Positions 8,395-16,295 of a stretch of DNA of 64,000 bases are shown here, in pieces. The position numbers were made by a program, and so were the translations under genes. How positions within the stretch are numbered: position 1 is the stretch's first letter; every line of letters begins with the position of its first letter. The notes below the pieces were generated by a model that was not told the DNA's origin, made no database searches, and worked only from the letters and a program-made list of their open reading frames with translations. Source of the stretch: Oleidesulfovibrio alaskensis DSM 16109 (GTDB lineage Bacteria; Desulfobacterota; Desulfovibrionia; Desulfovibrionales; Desulfovibrionaceae); the NCBI RefSeq assembly GCF_000482745.1, contig NZ_AXWQ01000004.1:248001-312000 (forward strand). Direction: 5' to 3'.

Positions 8395-9597
8395 TTACAA
8401 CCCGAAAGGAGCGATGACCCGCTCCAGAACGCCCTGCACCTTTGAAATGGCCACGCCGTAATTTGTGACGGGCACCCCTCTGCGTGTACATTCGCGTATG
8501 CGCCGCATCATTTCGGCGCGGTTGGTCATGCAGCCGCCGCAGTGCACAGCCAGTGCGTATCTTTCAAGATCTTCGGGGAAATCATGCCCCGCATACATTT
8601 CGAATGAAAGCTCTCTGCCGGTGTACTGTGTGATCCAGCGGGGTATCTTCACCCTGCCGATATCATCGGCAACGGCATGGTGCGAACAGGCTTCGCACAT
8701 CAGCACTGTGTCGCCGTCGCGCAGGGAGTCGATGGCGCGGGCACCTCGGACAAGCAGCTCAAGGTCACCCTTATAGCGGGCAAACAATGTGGAAAAAGTG
8801 GTCATGGGAATGTCATCGTCAACGTCACCGGCCACTTTGAGCACCACCTGCGAATCAGTGATCACCAGCGCCGGCGGCGATACAAGCTTGTCCAGAGCAG
8901 CTTCCAGTTCGCGCTCCTTCACCACCATCCCCATGGCGTCCGCGTCCAGAACATCGCGCAGCACCTGCACCTGCGGCAGGATCAGACGCCCCTTCGGGGC
9001 AGCCAGATCAATGGGGACTACACAAAGAACTGTATCACCTTCGGAAATAAGATCGGAAACAAGCACAGGATCCGCTTTCAGCTCTTCGGGCACCATTTCG
9101 ACAATGGCCGACTTCAGCTCGCTGATACCCTTTTGCGCCACGGAAGAAACCTGCACATGGCGGACTCCTGCCTCGTGGCAAAAACGAGCATCTTCGGGCC
9201 GCACATCTGCTATATCCTGTTTGTTAAAAACAACCAGCGCGGAAATTTCCATTGCCTGCAGATCGGCCAGCATCCGCTTTTCCGCCTCTTCCATACCGGC
9301 TTCACTGACAACCAGCAGCGCGACATCCGTACGGGCCAGCACCTTTCTGGCCGAACGGACCCGCATTTCGCCCAGCTCACCGGAATCGTCCAGCCCGGCC
9401 GTGTCATAAAAAGTAACCGGTCCCAGCGGCAGCAGCTCATAGGGCTTTGCCACCGGATCCGTCGTTGTGCCGGGAACATCGGAAACTATGGCTATCTGCT
9501 GACCGGCAAGGGCGTTGATAAGCGAAGACTTACCGGCATTACGCCGTCCCACAAGAGTAATCACCAGCCGTTCGCCGCGTGGCGCTTTATCAGACAT
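8395..9597 (-). CDS. hydF: HydF, GTPase scaffold for [FeFe] hydrogenase H-cluster maturation
   Basis: The 400-residue protein begins with a Ras-like GTPase domain (Walker A GRRNAGKSS at residues 17-25, and TVLC/DVPGTTTDP switch region). It ends with cluster-binding cysteines and histidines (CEACSHH, then HCGGCM) matching the HydF CxH...HCxxC signature. HydF receives the 2Fe subcluster precursor made by HydE and HydG and loads it into HydA. I chose the second ATG of the cluster, 8 bases after GGAGG; the frame extends further upstream inside hydE. It overlaps the hydE end by 8 bases, suggesting coupling. Confidence 0.93.
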   Translation of the reverse strand: MSDKAPRGERLVITLVGRRNAGKSSLINALAGQQIAIVSDVPGTTTDPVAKPYELLPLGPVTFYDTAGLDDSGELGEMRVRSARKVLARTDVALLVVSEAGMEEAEKRMLADLQAMEISALVVFNKQDIADVRPEDARFCHEAGVRHVQVSSVAQKGISELKSAIVEMVPEELKADPVLVSDLISEGDTVLCVVPIDLAAPKGRLILPQVQVLRDVLDADAMGMVVKERELEAALDKLVSPPALVITDSQVVLKVAGDVDDDIPMTTFSTLFARYKGDLELLVRGARAIDSLRDGDTVLMCEACSHHAVADDIGRVKIPRWITQYTGRELSFEMYAGHDFPEDLERYALAVHCGGCMTNRAEMMRRIRECTRRGVPVTNYGVAISKVQGVLERVIAPFGL

Positions 9598-10603
9598 CAG
9601 CATTTCCTCCGCATGCCCCGGCAATCCGGCTGAAGCCTTTGTCAGCAACAGGGGTGTACCCGGCATTTCTCAGACGTTCAAAAAGACCGTGCACGGCATC
9701 GCGCACATCGCGCCCTGCAGCGTTTTTTCCCGGATATATGGAGTAGCCGCCGCGCACCGCGTCGGGAGTGACCGAAGGCATGACAACGTTGGCCCCGGCA
9801 TCCAGCCCGCGGGTGCGTCCATCGGCTGCCAGTGCATCCAGAGCACTTGTGGCGGGAATATTGGCCCCGGGATTCAAAAGCCGCAGAACTGCTGTCACCA
9901 GCAGGCTTTTTTCAATGGCATGATCCACAGGGGCAGCCAGAGGGGTGCTCGGGTGAGGAATGAACGGACCGGCGGCAATCATTTCAAGGCCGAGCTGTGA
10001 AAGTCTGTGTATATCCTCCGCCAGTATGGCGTCGGTCATACCCGGCAGACCTACGATGATGCCCGATCCCGTTTCATACCCCAAGGACTGCAGCATCTCC
10101 ACGCGGGCAAGCCGGTCAGCAACCGTACAGCCGGGGCGCAGACGCGCATGCAGAGCTTCATCAAAAGTTTCCATTTTGAGAAGATACCTGTCCGCACCGC
10201 AGTCACGCCAGTAGGCATATGTGTCCCGGTCAAAATCCCCCAGCGAAAGAGTCACCGCCACATCCAGCGTATCCCTGATGCGCCGGACAAGATCGCCGAT
10301 AACCCGCCTGTCGTAGCGCAGGTCTTCGCCCGACTGGAGCACCACGGTACCCGCCCCCAGCTCGCGCGCCAATGCCGCTGCCGCCAGAATGCCTTCCGGC
10401 TCCAGCCGGAAACGTTCAAGCCCTGTGTTGGCAACGCGCAGTCCGCAGTAATGGCAGTTTTTTCTGCAATGGTTTGAAAACTCGACAACACCGCGGACAT
10501 ATACGCCGCGCCCGAAAAACCTGTCAGCAACGGTGCGCGCCTCTGCGTACACGGGGCCGCCGCCGGTGGCAGCCAGCATTTCCAAAATATCTCTGGATGT
10601 CAT
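9590..10603 (-). CDS. hydE: HydE, radical SAM maturase for the H-cluster
   Basis: The 337-residue radical SAM protein has FSNHCRKNCHYCGLR, the CxxxCxxC motif for the SAM-binding [4Fe-4S] cluster. BioB-like features follow (VLQSGED, GSGIIVGLPGMT). HydE acts on the organometallic product of HydG to build the dithiolate-bridged diiron unit. It is read after hydG across a 100-base gap containing a strong hairpin, and before hydF with an 8-base overlap. Confidence 0.93.
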   Translation of the reverse strand: MTSRDILEMLAATGGGPVYAEARTVADRFFGRGVYVRGVVEFSNHCRKNCHYCGLRVANTGLERFRLEPEGILAAAALARELGAGTVVLQSGEDLRYDRRVIGDLVRRIRDTLDVAVTLSLGDFDRDTYAYWRDCGADRYLLKMETFDEALHARLRPGCTVADRLARVEMLQSLGYETGSGIIVGLPGMTDAILAEDIHRLSQLGLEMIAAGPFIPHPSTPLAAPVDHAIEKSLLVTAVLRLLNPGANIPATSALDALAADGRTRGLDAGANVVMPSVTPDAVRGGYSIYPGKNAAGRDVRDAVHGLFERLRNAGYTPVADKGFSRIAGACGGNADV

Positions 10604-10650
10604 AACCCGCCCGGGAAAAGAGAAATTTCAGCTATAGAGCACGTAATGGT

Positions 10651-10684
10651 AAAGCGGCCGGAAGCCGGAGCTTCCGGCCGCTTT
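10651..10684. terminator. Strong hairpin between hydG and hydE
   Basis: Fifteen-base perfect arms (10651-10665 and 10670-10684, AAAGCGGCCGGAAGC and its complement) enclose a 4-base loop. Only the three U residues inside the stem end follow on the minus strand, so it may be a partial terminator, attenuator or RNA-processing/stability element within the operon. Confidence 0.6.
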
Positions 10685-10703
10685 ATATGCCTGAAAGAAC
10701 GGA

Positions 10704-12113
10704 TCAGATGTACAAATCGCGCTCGCCGCCGTCTATGCGCTGCAGACGCGAAGCAACAAGCTCGCGCCTGTTTTCCGGACAGCCTGCCGCCTCTTTTTCA
10801 ATAAGCTTTCTGCCCGCTTCGCGTGTCGATTCAGAAGCGTAGTCATGCAGATATTCATTGAAAGTAAGCAGCGCGTTGGGATGGCAGAATTCCTGAATGA
10901 AGCCTTTTTTTGCCAGCTCCATAAAGTGTTCGCCGGTACGGCCCAGACGGTAACAGGCCGTGCACCACGAGGGCAGGTATCCCAAAGAGACAAGCTCCGC
11001 TATGACCTCGTCCAGACTGCGGCTGTCGCCTACGCAGAACTGCTGCACATCGGGCCGGTCGTAGCTCGGGTCGCTGTAGGCCCCCGGATAGGTGCGCGAA
11101 CCCGCACTGATCTGCGAAACGCCCAGCTCAAGCAGTTCACGCCGCATGGCTGCATTTTCACGCGTGCTGAGAATAAGCCCTGTATACGGCACTGCCAGCC
11201 GGAGCACGGCAACCATTCGTTTAAACTGGGAATCGGTGAGCGGGTGCGGCGGATTGAATGCCATATCGGCATTGAGGGCCGGTTCCAGCCTGGGGAAAGA
11301 GATGGTATGCGGGCCTACGCCGAAATGTTTTTCCAGATCGGCGGCATGCTGCATCAGTGCAAGAATCTCAAACCGGTAGTCGTACAGACCGAGCAGGGGG
11401 CCCATGCCCACGTCGTCGATGCCGGCCTCCATGGCGCGGTGCATGGCATACAACCGCCACAGGTAATCCTTTTTGGGACCGCCCAGATGCGCCTTGTCAT
11501 ACGTCGCCTTGTGGTAGGTTTCCTGAAAGCACTGGTAGGTACCTATGCCCACATCGTGCAGCTTTCTGAAGCCGTCCACGGTCTGCGGGGCACAGTTGAT
11601 GTTCACACGGCGGATTTCACCGCTTTTTTCAGAAACAGTATCATACACCACCTGAATGGTGCGTGCCATCCAGTCAGCATCAAGGCGCGGGTGCTCTCCG
11701 TACACAAGCAGCAGGCGCTTATGCCCCAGACGTTCCAGCACTTCCACTTCGGCCCGGATTTCATCTTCCGAGAGAGTCCGGCGCTTCAGATCGCTGTTTG
11801 TGGCGTTAAATCCGCAATAGGCACACCGGTTATAGCATTCGTTGGTAATATAAAGAGGAGCAAAAAGAACAAGCCGGTTACCGTAGATGGTCTGTTTAAC
11901 CTTTTTGGCTGTGGCAAACAGCTCCGCATCCAGTTCTTCGTTATCGAGTTGCAGCAGGGTTGCGGTCTCTTCGGCATCAAGGCCCTTTGCTTCACGTGCC
12001 TTGGCGAGAATTTCGCGCACACGCACAGCGTCAGGTTTGGCCGTTGCGGCAATCACAGATTCGATTTTTTCTTCGTCTATGAAGCCTGGCAGGGAACGGG
12101 AATCAAAAGACAT
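10704..12113 (-). CDS. hydG: HydG, tyrosine-lyase radical SAM maturase for the H-cluster
   Basis: The 469-residue protein has the radical SAM motif ITNECYNRCAYCGFN and a ThiH-like core. The C-terminal auxiliary cluster motif WCTACYRLGRTG is followed by a third Cys in EFCHPNA, the CxxC-x22-C signature that distinguishes HydG from ThiH. HydG cleaves tyrosine to supply CO and CN ligands as an Fe(CO)2CN synthon. The start has GGAGTACGT upstream. It begins 13 bases after the TM1266-like gene. Confidence 0.95.
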   Translation of the reverse strand: MSFDSRSLPGFIDEEKIESVIAATAKPDAVRVREILAKAREAKGLDAEETATLLQLDNEELDAELFATAKKVKQTIYGNRLVLFAPLYITNECYNRCAYCGFNATNSDLKRRTLSEDEIRAEVEVLERLGHKRLLLVYGEHPRLDADWMARTIQVVYDTVSEKSGEIRRVNINCAPQTVDGFRKLHDVGIGTYQCFQETYHKATYDKAHLGGPKKDYLWRLYAMHRAMEAGIDDVGMGPLLGLYDYRFEILALMQHAADLEKHFGVGPHTISFPRLEPALNADMAFNPPHPLTDSQFKRMVAVLRLAVPYTGLILSTRENAAMRRELLELGVSQISAGSRTYPGAYSDPSYDRPDVQQFCVGDSRSLDEVIAELVSLGYLPSWCTACYRLGRTGEHFMELAKKGFIQEFCHPNALLTFNEYLHDYASESTREAGRKLIEKEAAGCPENRRELVASRLQRIDGGERDLYI

Positions 12114-12126
12114 ACGTACTCCGGCA

Positions 12127-12384
12127 TCAGACTAGAGACGCTTTCACCGTTACACTTTCCAGCCGTCCCAGCCTGCCCGTCAACGAACCTATCTCGTCCG
12201 TGGAGGCTTCGACGATCAGGGCAATGACGGCAAGCCCCCGCTCGGGACACGGCAACCCCATGCGGGCCAGAATCAGCTCTCCGTGGGTTGTTAGTATCTC
12301 ATTTACAGCAGTGGCATCGCGCTTTCTGTCGCTGATGATAATGCTGACAACCCCCATTCTTTTGCGGGTCGTAGCGTTGTTCAT
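12127..12384 (-). CDS. TM1266-family putative [FeFe]-hydrogenase system regulator
   Basis: The 85-residue ACT/NikR-C-like protein begins with RKRMGVVSIIISDRKRDA and contains ILTTHGELILARMGLP and AVIALIVEASTDEIGSLTGRLGRL. These are the family pattern of small proteins encoded beside hydEFG that have been called iron-only hydrogenase system regulators. No DNA-binding domain is visible, so the regulatory role is only proposed. It lies between hydB and hydG in the same orientation, with a 13-base gap to hydG. Confidence 0.85.
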   Translation of the reverse strand: MNNATTRKRMGVVSIIISDRKRDATAVNEILTTHGELILARMGLPCPERGLAVIALIVEASTDEIGSLTGRLGRLESVTVKASLV

Positions 12385-12399
12385 GGATGTATACCCCGA

Positions 12400-12422
12400 T
12401 CCGGTGCTACCTGCGCACCGGA
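12400..12422. other. Hairpin between hydB and the TM1266-like gene
   Basis: Inverted repeat TCCGGTGC / GCACCGGA with a 7-base loop, 16 bases upstream of the TM1266-like start on the minus strand. It has no T tract. It may separate structural-subunit and maturase expression levels. Confidence 0.45.
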
Positions 12423-12485
12423 CACAGTAGAGGGCAGGCCTCTGGGTCAGTGTAATACCTTCCCGCAGACTGCCCGTTGATGCTT

Positions 12486-12827
12486 TTACAGGCTCAGCTT
12501 CACGCCTTTGGCGCGCAGAGCCTCAAGAGCTGCACTTCTGTCCACATAGTGGGTATGCAGCAGTTCGTGCGATTTATGACCGCAGGGGCCATCATGCAAA
12601 AAACCGTCTTTGGCATACAGTTTCTGCACCATGGGGTTGTCCTGCGATTTACGGATGGCGTAGACATTGCGGTCCGTCGCATAGACGGATTTCTGCCGGA
12701 TTCCGATGAATTCCAGCGTGGCGGCGCATGCCTGCCGTGCCATATTAAAGCCGAAAACGGCATAACCGGCCGCAAAGCCGGCGAGCTTGATAAATCCGCG
12801 ACGGGATACCGTACCTAATCTGCTCAT
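12486..12827 (-). CDS. hydB: Periplasmic [FeFe] hydrogenase small subunit
   Basis: The 113-residue protein carries an N-terminal Tat signal (VSRRGFIKLAGFAAG, ending near RQACA). A short helical domain of the Fe-hydrogenase small-subunit family follows (IRQKSVYATDRNVYAIRKSQ). It wraps around the large subunit and supplies the export signal, since HydA has none. It starts 9 bases after hydA in the same orientation. Confidence 0.93.
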   Translation of the reverse strand: MSRLGTVSRRGFIKLAGFAAGYAVFGFNMARQACAATLEFIGIRQKSVYATDRNVYAIRKSQDNPMVQKLYAKDGFLHDGPCGHKSHELLHTHYVDRSAALEALRAKGVKLSL

Positions 12828-12836
12828 GCCATCCTC

Positions 12837-14156
12837 CTATGCCACAGACCGTCTGGTAAACCGACGGTTGATCTTGGTGATAGTGCTCTTGAAAAGGGAA
12901 GACTGCAGCATGCCCGGTTCAAGCGGTTGCCCGCCGCCGTTTACGCAGCCGCCGGGACACGTCATCACCTCGATGAAGTGGTAAGGCGATTTGCCTGCGC
13001 GCACTTCCTCGCACAGCTTGGCGGCATTGTCCAGACCGCTTGCCACGGCCACTTTCACGGTGCCGAAGTTGGGTACGGGCACTTCTGCCGTATTTATACC
13101 CTCATGCGTGCGCACCACCTTGATGTCGGGGTCGGCAAGGGTGCCGCCGGACAGCGCTTCATACGCCAGACGCAGGGCAGCTTCCATTACACCGCCGCTG
13201 GTGCAGAAAATGGTGGCAGCACCAGTGGACATGCCCAGCGCGGGATCCGGTTCTTCGGAAGGCAGCGAAGTGAAGTCGATGCCCGCTTTTTTAATCATCC
13301 ATGCCAGCTCACGCGTGGTGATGGTGGCGTCGATGTCTCTGTACCCGCTGGCATTCATTTCAGGCCGCATACCTTCAAACTTTTTGGCTATGCAGGGCAT
13401 GATGGACACGGTGTACATTTTTTTGGCGGGTACCCCGGCCTCCTGCGCGCCATACGTTTTGGCAAGCGGGCCGATCATGGCAATGGGGGATTTACAGGTG
13501 GAAAGGTGCTTTTCCAGATCGGGGTAGAACGTTTCGGCAAACTTGATCCACCCGGGGCAGCAGGAAGTGAACTGCGGCAGCGGCATATTGCCGTGCTTCA
13601 CGCGTTCCAGCAGTTCGGTGCCCTCTTCCATGATGGTCACGTCAGCCGTCCATTCCGTATCCCACACCAGATTAAAGCCCAGACGGCGCAGGGCGGCATG
13701 CATCTGCCCGCCCACATACGTACCCGTAGGCAGCCCGAAGCATTCACCCAGCGCATAGCGCACGGCGGGAGCAGGCATGGATACGACAACCGTGTCAGGA
13801 TCCTTGAGTTTTTCGTATAATTCGCCTACAAACGACACCTCTTCATGGATGGCGCCGAAGGGACAGTTTGCAAGACACTGCCCGCAGTTGACGCACGCCA
13901 CGGGGTCCACGACACCGCGATAGCCGTCTTCGGTCACTTCCTGCATGACGCCTGTGGGACAATGATACTCACACTCGCCGCACGCCATGCACTTGTCGTG
14001 GTCGACCTCCACAAACCGGATGGTTGCGGGGTCTACATCCTTGGGGGCGTTCATTTTATAACGAACACCTTCCATGGTTACCTCGGAGCCTGCGGCAGGT
14101 ACTTCCAACCCTGCCAGATAGGCTGCGGGCGGGTGCTGTGCTTTGCATCCAGCCAT
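12837..14156 (-). CDS. hydA: Periplasmic [FeFe] hydrogenase large subunit
   Basis: The 439-residue catalytic subunit has two ferredoxin-type clusters (C56-M-A-C-G-E-C-E-Y-H-C66 and C88-V-N-C-G-Q-C-L-A-N-C98). The three H-cluster signatures are TSCCPGW (197-203), MPCIAKKFE (253-261) and CPGGCVNGGGQP (400-411). It oxidises or evolves H2 in the periplasm, normally with cytochrome c3 as partner. Compared with the D. vulgaris enzyme as I remember it, it has about 28 extra N-terminal residues (MAGCKAQHPPAAYLAGLEVP). The start is well supported by AAGGAGAAGG. It is the first gene of the operon hydA-hydB-regulator-hydG-hydE-hydF. Confidence 0.96.
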   Translation of the reverse strand: MAGCKAQHPPAAYLAGLEVPAAGSEVTMEGVRYKMNAPKDVDPATIRFVEVDHDKCMACGECEYHCPTGVMQEVTEDGYRGVVDPVACVNCGQCLANCPFGAIHEEVSFVGELYEKLKDPDTVVVSMPAPAVRYALGECFGLPTGTYVGGQMHAALRRLGFNLVWDTEWTADVTIMEEGTELLERVKHGNMPLPQFTSCCPGWIKFAETFYPDLEKHLSTCKSPIAMIGPLAKTYGAQEAGVPAKKMYTVSIMPCIAKKFEGMRPEMNASGYRDIDATITTRELAWMIKKAGIDFTSLPSEEPDPALGMSTGAATIFCTSGGVMEAALRLAYEALSGGTLADPDIKVVRTHEGINTAEVPVPNFGTVKVAVASGLDNAAKLCEEVRAGKSPYHFIEVMTCPGGCVNGGGQPLEPGMLQSSLFKSTITKINRRFTRRSVA

Positions 14157-14186
14157 AACCTTCTCCTTGCTTCAGTGTTGCCTGCT

Positions 14187-14192
14187 CTTATA
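14187..14192 (-). promoter_or_regulatory. Possible -10 element of the hydA promoter
   Basis: TATAAG on the minus strand, 31 bases upstream of the hydA ATG. No good -35 lies upstream; the palindrome at 14212-14238 is centred about 45 bases from the predicted start point, where a class II activator would bind. Assignment is tentative. Confidence 0.35.
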
Positions 14193-14211
14193 GACAAGAG
14201 CAATGGAAAAA

Positions 14212-14238
14212 GTGTTACTAAATTAACATTAGTAATAC
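14212..14238. promoter_or_regulatory. Palindromic operator-like site upstream of hydA
   Basis: Perfect arms TTACTAA (14215-14221) and TTAGTAA (14229-14235) flank a 7-base spacer. With outer bases the arms match at 9 of 10 positions. It lies 59 bases upstream of hydA in an otherwise GC-rich region and looks like a dimeric regulator site. I do not recognise the regulator; it does not match the usual Rex or FNR/HcpR consensus. Confidence 0.6.
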
Positions 14239-14576
14239 TTGCACTGCTTCAGTGCTATTCTGCGGATATGGCTACCACATCTATGATATCCGCCGCAACA
14301 CCTGAAATGGAGAATCACTTGAAGAACATCCCGTCCATACTCATTTTTTGCTGCCAGCCCAAACGACAACCCGGAGCAGAAGCAATGACTGGTGCACACT
14401 CCCGCGCCGGTGGCAAGCAAAAAAGCAAAGACAGGTAGCACGAATAATAAAGCTGGTGCACCAGAACAGCACACCTTGTGACTGAGGGATATATCTTTAC
14501 CCCGCCGCGCTGCCGGAGTCACCCCCCGGAGGCCCGTGTGCCATATTGAAACACTGCGGCGGTCGCTTTTACACGC
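14239..14576. other. Intergenic spacer upstream of the hyd operon
   Basis: About 340 bases between the hydantoinase-like gene terminator and the hydA operator. A 129-codon minus-strand frame (14229-14618) covers it, but it has cysteine-rich low-complexity content, no family resemblance, and would overlap both terminator and operator, so I do not call it. Confidence 0.4.
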
Positions 14577-14606
14577 AAAAGGCGCGCCCCGTTGCCGGAA
14601 CGCGCC
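14577..14606 (-). terminator. Terminator of the asparaginase-pdxA-hydantoinase group
   Basis: GGCGCG/CGCGCC arms (14581-14586, 14601-14606) precede a TTTT run on the minus strand, 37 bases after the hydantoinase-like stop. Confidence 0.6.
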
Positions 14607-14642
14607 CCGTGAATACAAAGGCCATATGAGACCCGCGGTGCA

Positions 14643-16295
14643 TCAAAGCGAAATGCCGGGCCGTACCTGACACTTCACACGGATATTACGGCCCTTGCCG
14701 CCGTACATATCCACCATGTTGAAAGAACCGGCCTCAAGGACATCCACATCTTCCGGACGGATATGTATTCCCATGCCGGCCAGTGATTCCGTCAGGTACC
14801 TGCCGGCATCGGCCACAGCGTCATCCAGATTGTATCCCAGCGGTGCCTCGCGGCGCAGCCCGAGCGTGGGCACAAAAACAAGGCCCTTTTCAGTATCGGC
14901 AAAAAGCTCCAGCTCAGCCGTGGTGCGTGTGAGCGCAGCCCCCACGGCGTTGGCCACCGCATGGTCACGGGGTACATCTATGCGCCTGTTCATGACATTA
15001 CGCAAAAGCGGGGCAAACGCGGCGGCGGGACCTCCCATCACAAACACCCTGCCGGGATTCAGCTTCACACCGTCAAGCAGTTCGATGATGGTATACACAG
15101 GCTGCGCATTGACTTCGTCAAGCAACCTGTCCACGGCGGCGCAGATGGTGTTTACCGCTGTGTCCAGCGCTTCGCGGGCCAGTTTTTCCGGATACATGTC
15201 CCACAGAGAGGCCAGCTGCCGCACAGCCTCGCGCGAGGCTTCCACGTCGCCCACGGCAGCCACTTCCAGATAATTCATGGCATCCATCAGCGCCACATGT
15301 GTTCCGCCGTTGGCAACACAGGGTCCGGACCTGTCCGGCCCCACCCGCACAGCACCCGCGGCAATGCGCAGGCGAGAATCACCGCCCACGCCTATGGAAA
15401 GCGTACGCAGCGCCCTGACCAGTGTAGGATAACTGCCGACAGAGATACCGTCATTTTCGATAACCGGAGAACCGGAGGCAAAAAGCGCAATATCTGTCGT
15501 TGTCCCGCCGATATCCAGAATCACAGCGTCTTCTCTGATATCGTAAAGAGCCACAATGCCCATAACGCTGGCCGCAGGGCCTGAAAGAATGGACTCGACG
15601 GGCATACGCCGTGAAACAGCCAGCGGCATGGTGCCGCCGTCGGCTTTGAGAATATGCACAGGCGCGGTTACGCCCTTGGCACGGGCAGAAGACTCCACGG
15701 CATCGGCAAAGCTGTTGTAAAGCCGCCACACAGCTGAATTGTAATACGCAGTTGCCACCCTGCGCGGAAAACTGAGCTGACCTGAAAGCCGGTGTCCCAT
15801 GGATACAAAGTCGCCGCACTGCATGGCTTCATGCGCCATGGTTTCTTCATGATCGGGGTTACGCGTGGAAAATTTACCCACCGCCGCATAGACACGTATG
15901 CCTGAATCGCAGCACCGGCGCACCGCAGCGGCCAGTTCGTCCTGCTCCATGGCGGCTATTACTTTACCGCGGTGGTCGATGGAACCGGAAAGAGGAAAAA
16001 AGAATCCGCCCTGCCGGAAATTTTCAGGATCAATGCCCGGACCGGACGAAACAAGCACTCCGACATCCTCGGTCTTGCTTTCCACAATGGCATTGGTAGA
16101 CAGTGTGGTGCTCAGATTCAGCCGTACTATATCCTGCGCCGCAACTGACTGCAGAACACTGTCAAGCGCCTGTGTGACGGAAGACAGCAGGTCGTGGTGC
16201 AGTGTGGGCACCTTGGCCCATGCCTGAATCCGCTTCTGTGCATCCAGCACCACAGCATCGGTATGGGTTCCGCCCACATCAATTCCCAGATACAT
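14643..16295 (-). CDS. Hydantoinase/oxoprolinase-family ATPase (HyuA-like)
   Basis: The 550-residue protein opens with YLGIDVGGTHTDAVVLD, the actin/hexokinase-like phosphate loop of hydantoinase A/oxoprolinase proteins. It has AVILDIGGTTTDIALF (phosphate 2) and SILSGPAASVMG as in HyuA. Family members hydrolyse ATP to open cyclic amides or to carboxylate ketones, usually with a HyuB partner, which is not present here. The start at 16295 follows GGAGGTGCGTCA; the frame extends upstream but without a ribosome site. Its start lies inside the last 17 bases of pdxA, so the two are probably co-translated. The substrate is unknown. Confidence 0.85.
   Translation of the reverse strand: MYLGIDVGGTHTDAVVLDAQKRIQAWAKVPTLHHDLLSSVTQALDSVLQSVAAQDIVRLNLSTTLSTNAIVESKTEDVGVLVSSGPGIDPENFRQGGFFFPLSGSIDHRGKVIAAMEQDELAAAVRRCCDSGIRVYAAVGKFSTRNPDHEETMAHEAMQCGDFVSMGHRLSGQLSFPRRVATAYYNSAVWRLYNSFADAVESSARAKGVTAPVHILKADGGTMPLAVSRRMPVESILSGPAASVMGIVALYDIREDAVILDIGGTTTDIALFASGSPVIENDGISVGSYPTLVRALRTLSIGVGGDSRLRIAAGAVRVGPDRSGPCVANGGTHVALMDAMNYLEVAAVGDVEASREAVRQLASLWDMYPEKLAREALDTAVNTICAAVDRLLDEVNAQPVYTIIELLDGVKLNPGRVFVMGGPAAAFAPLLRNVMNRRIDVPRDHAVANAVGAALTRTTAELELFADTEKGLVFVPTLGLRREAPLGYNLDDAVADAGRYLTESLAGMGIHIRPEDVDVLEAGSFNMVDMYGGKGRNIRVKCQVRPGISL

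Noticed and set aside
10845..12227. A 460-codon plus-strand frame antisense to hydG
   Set aside because: HydG motifs are intact on the other strand; this frame shows no family features.
14229..14618. A 129-codon minus-strand frame upstream of hydA
   Set aside because: It crosses both a terminator and the hydA operator-like palindrome, with no domain or ribosome site.
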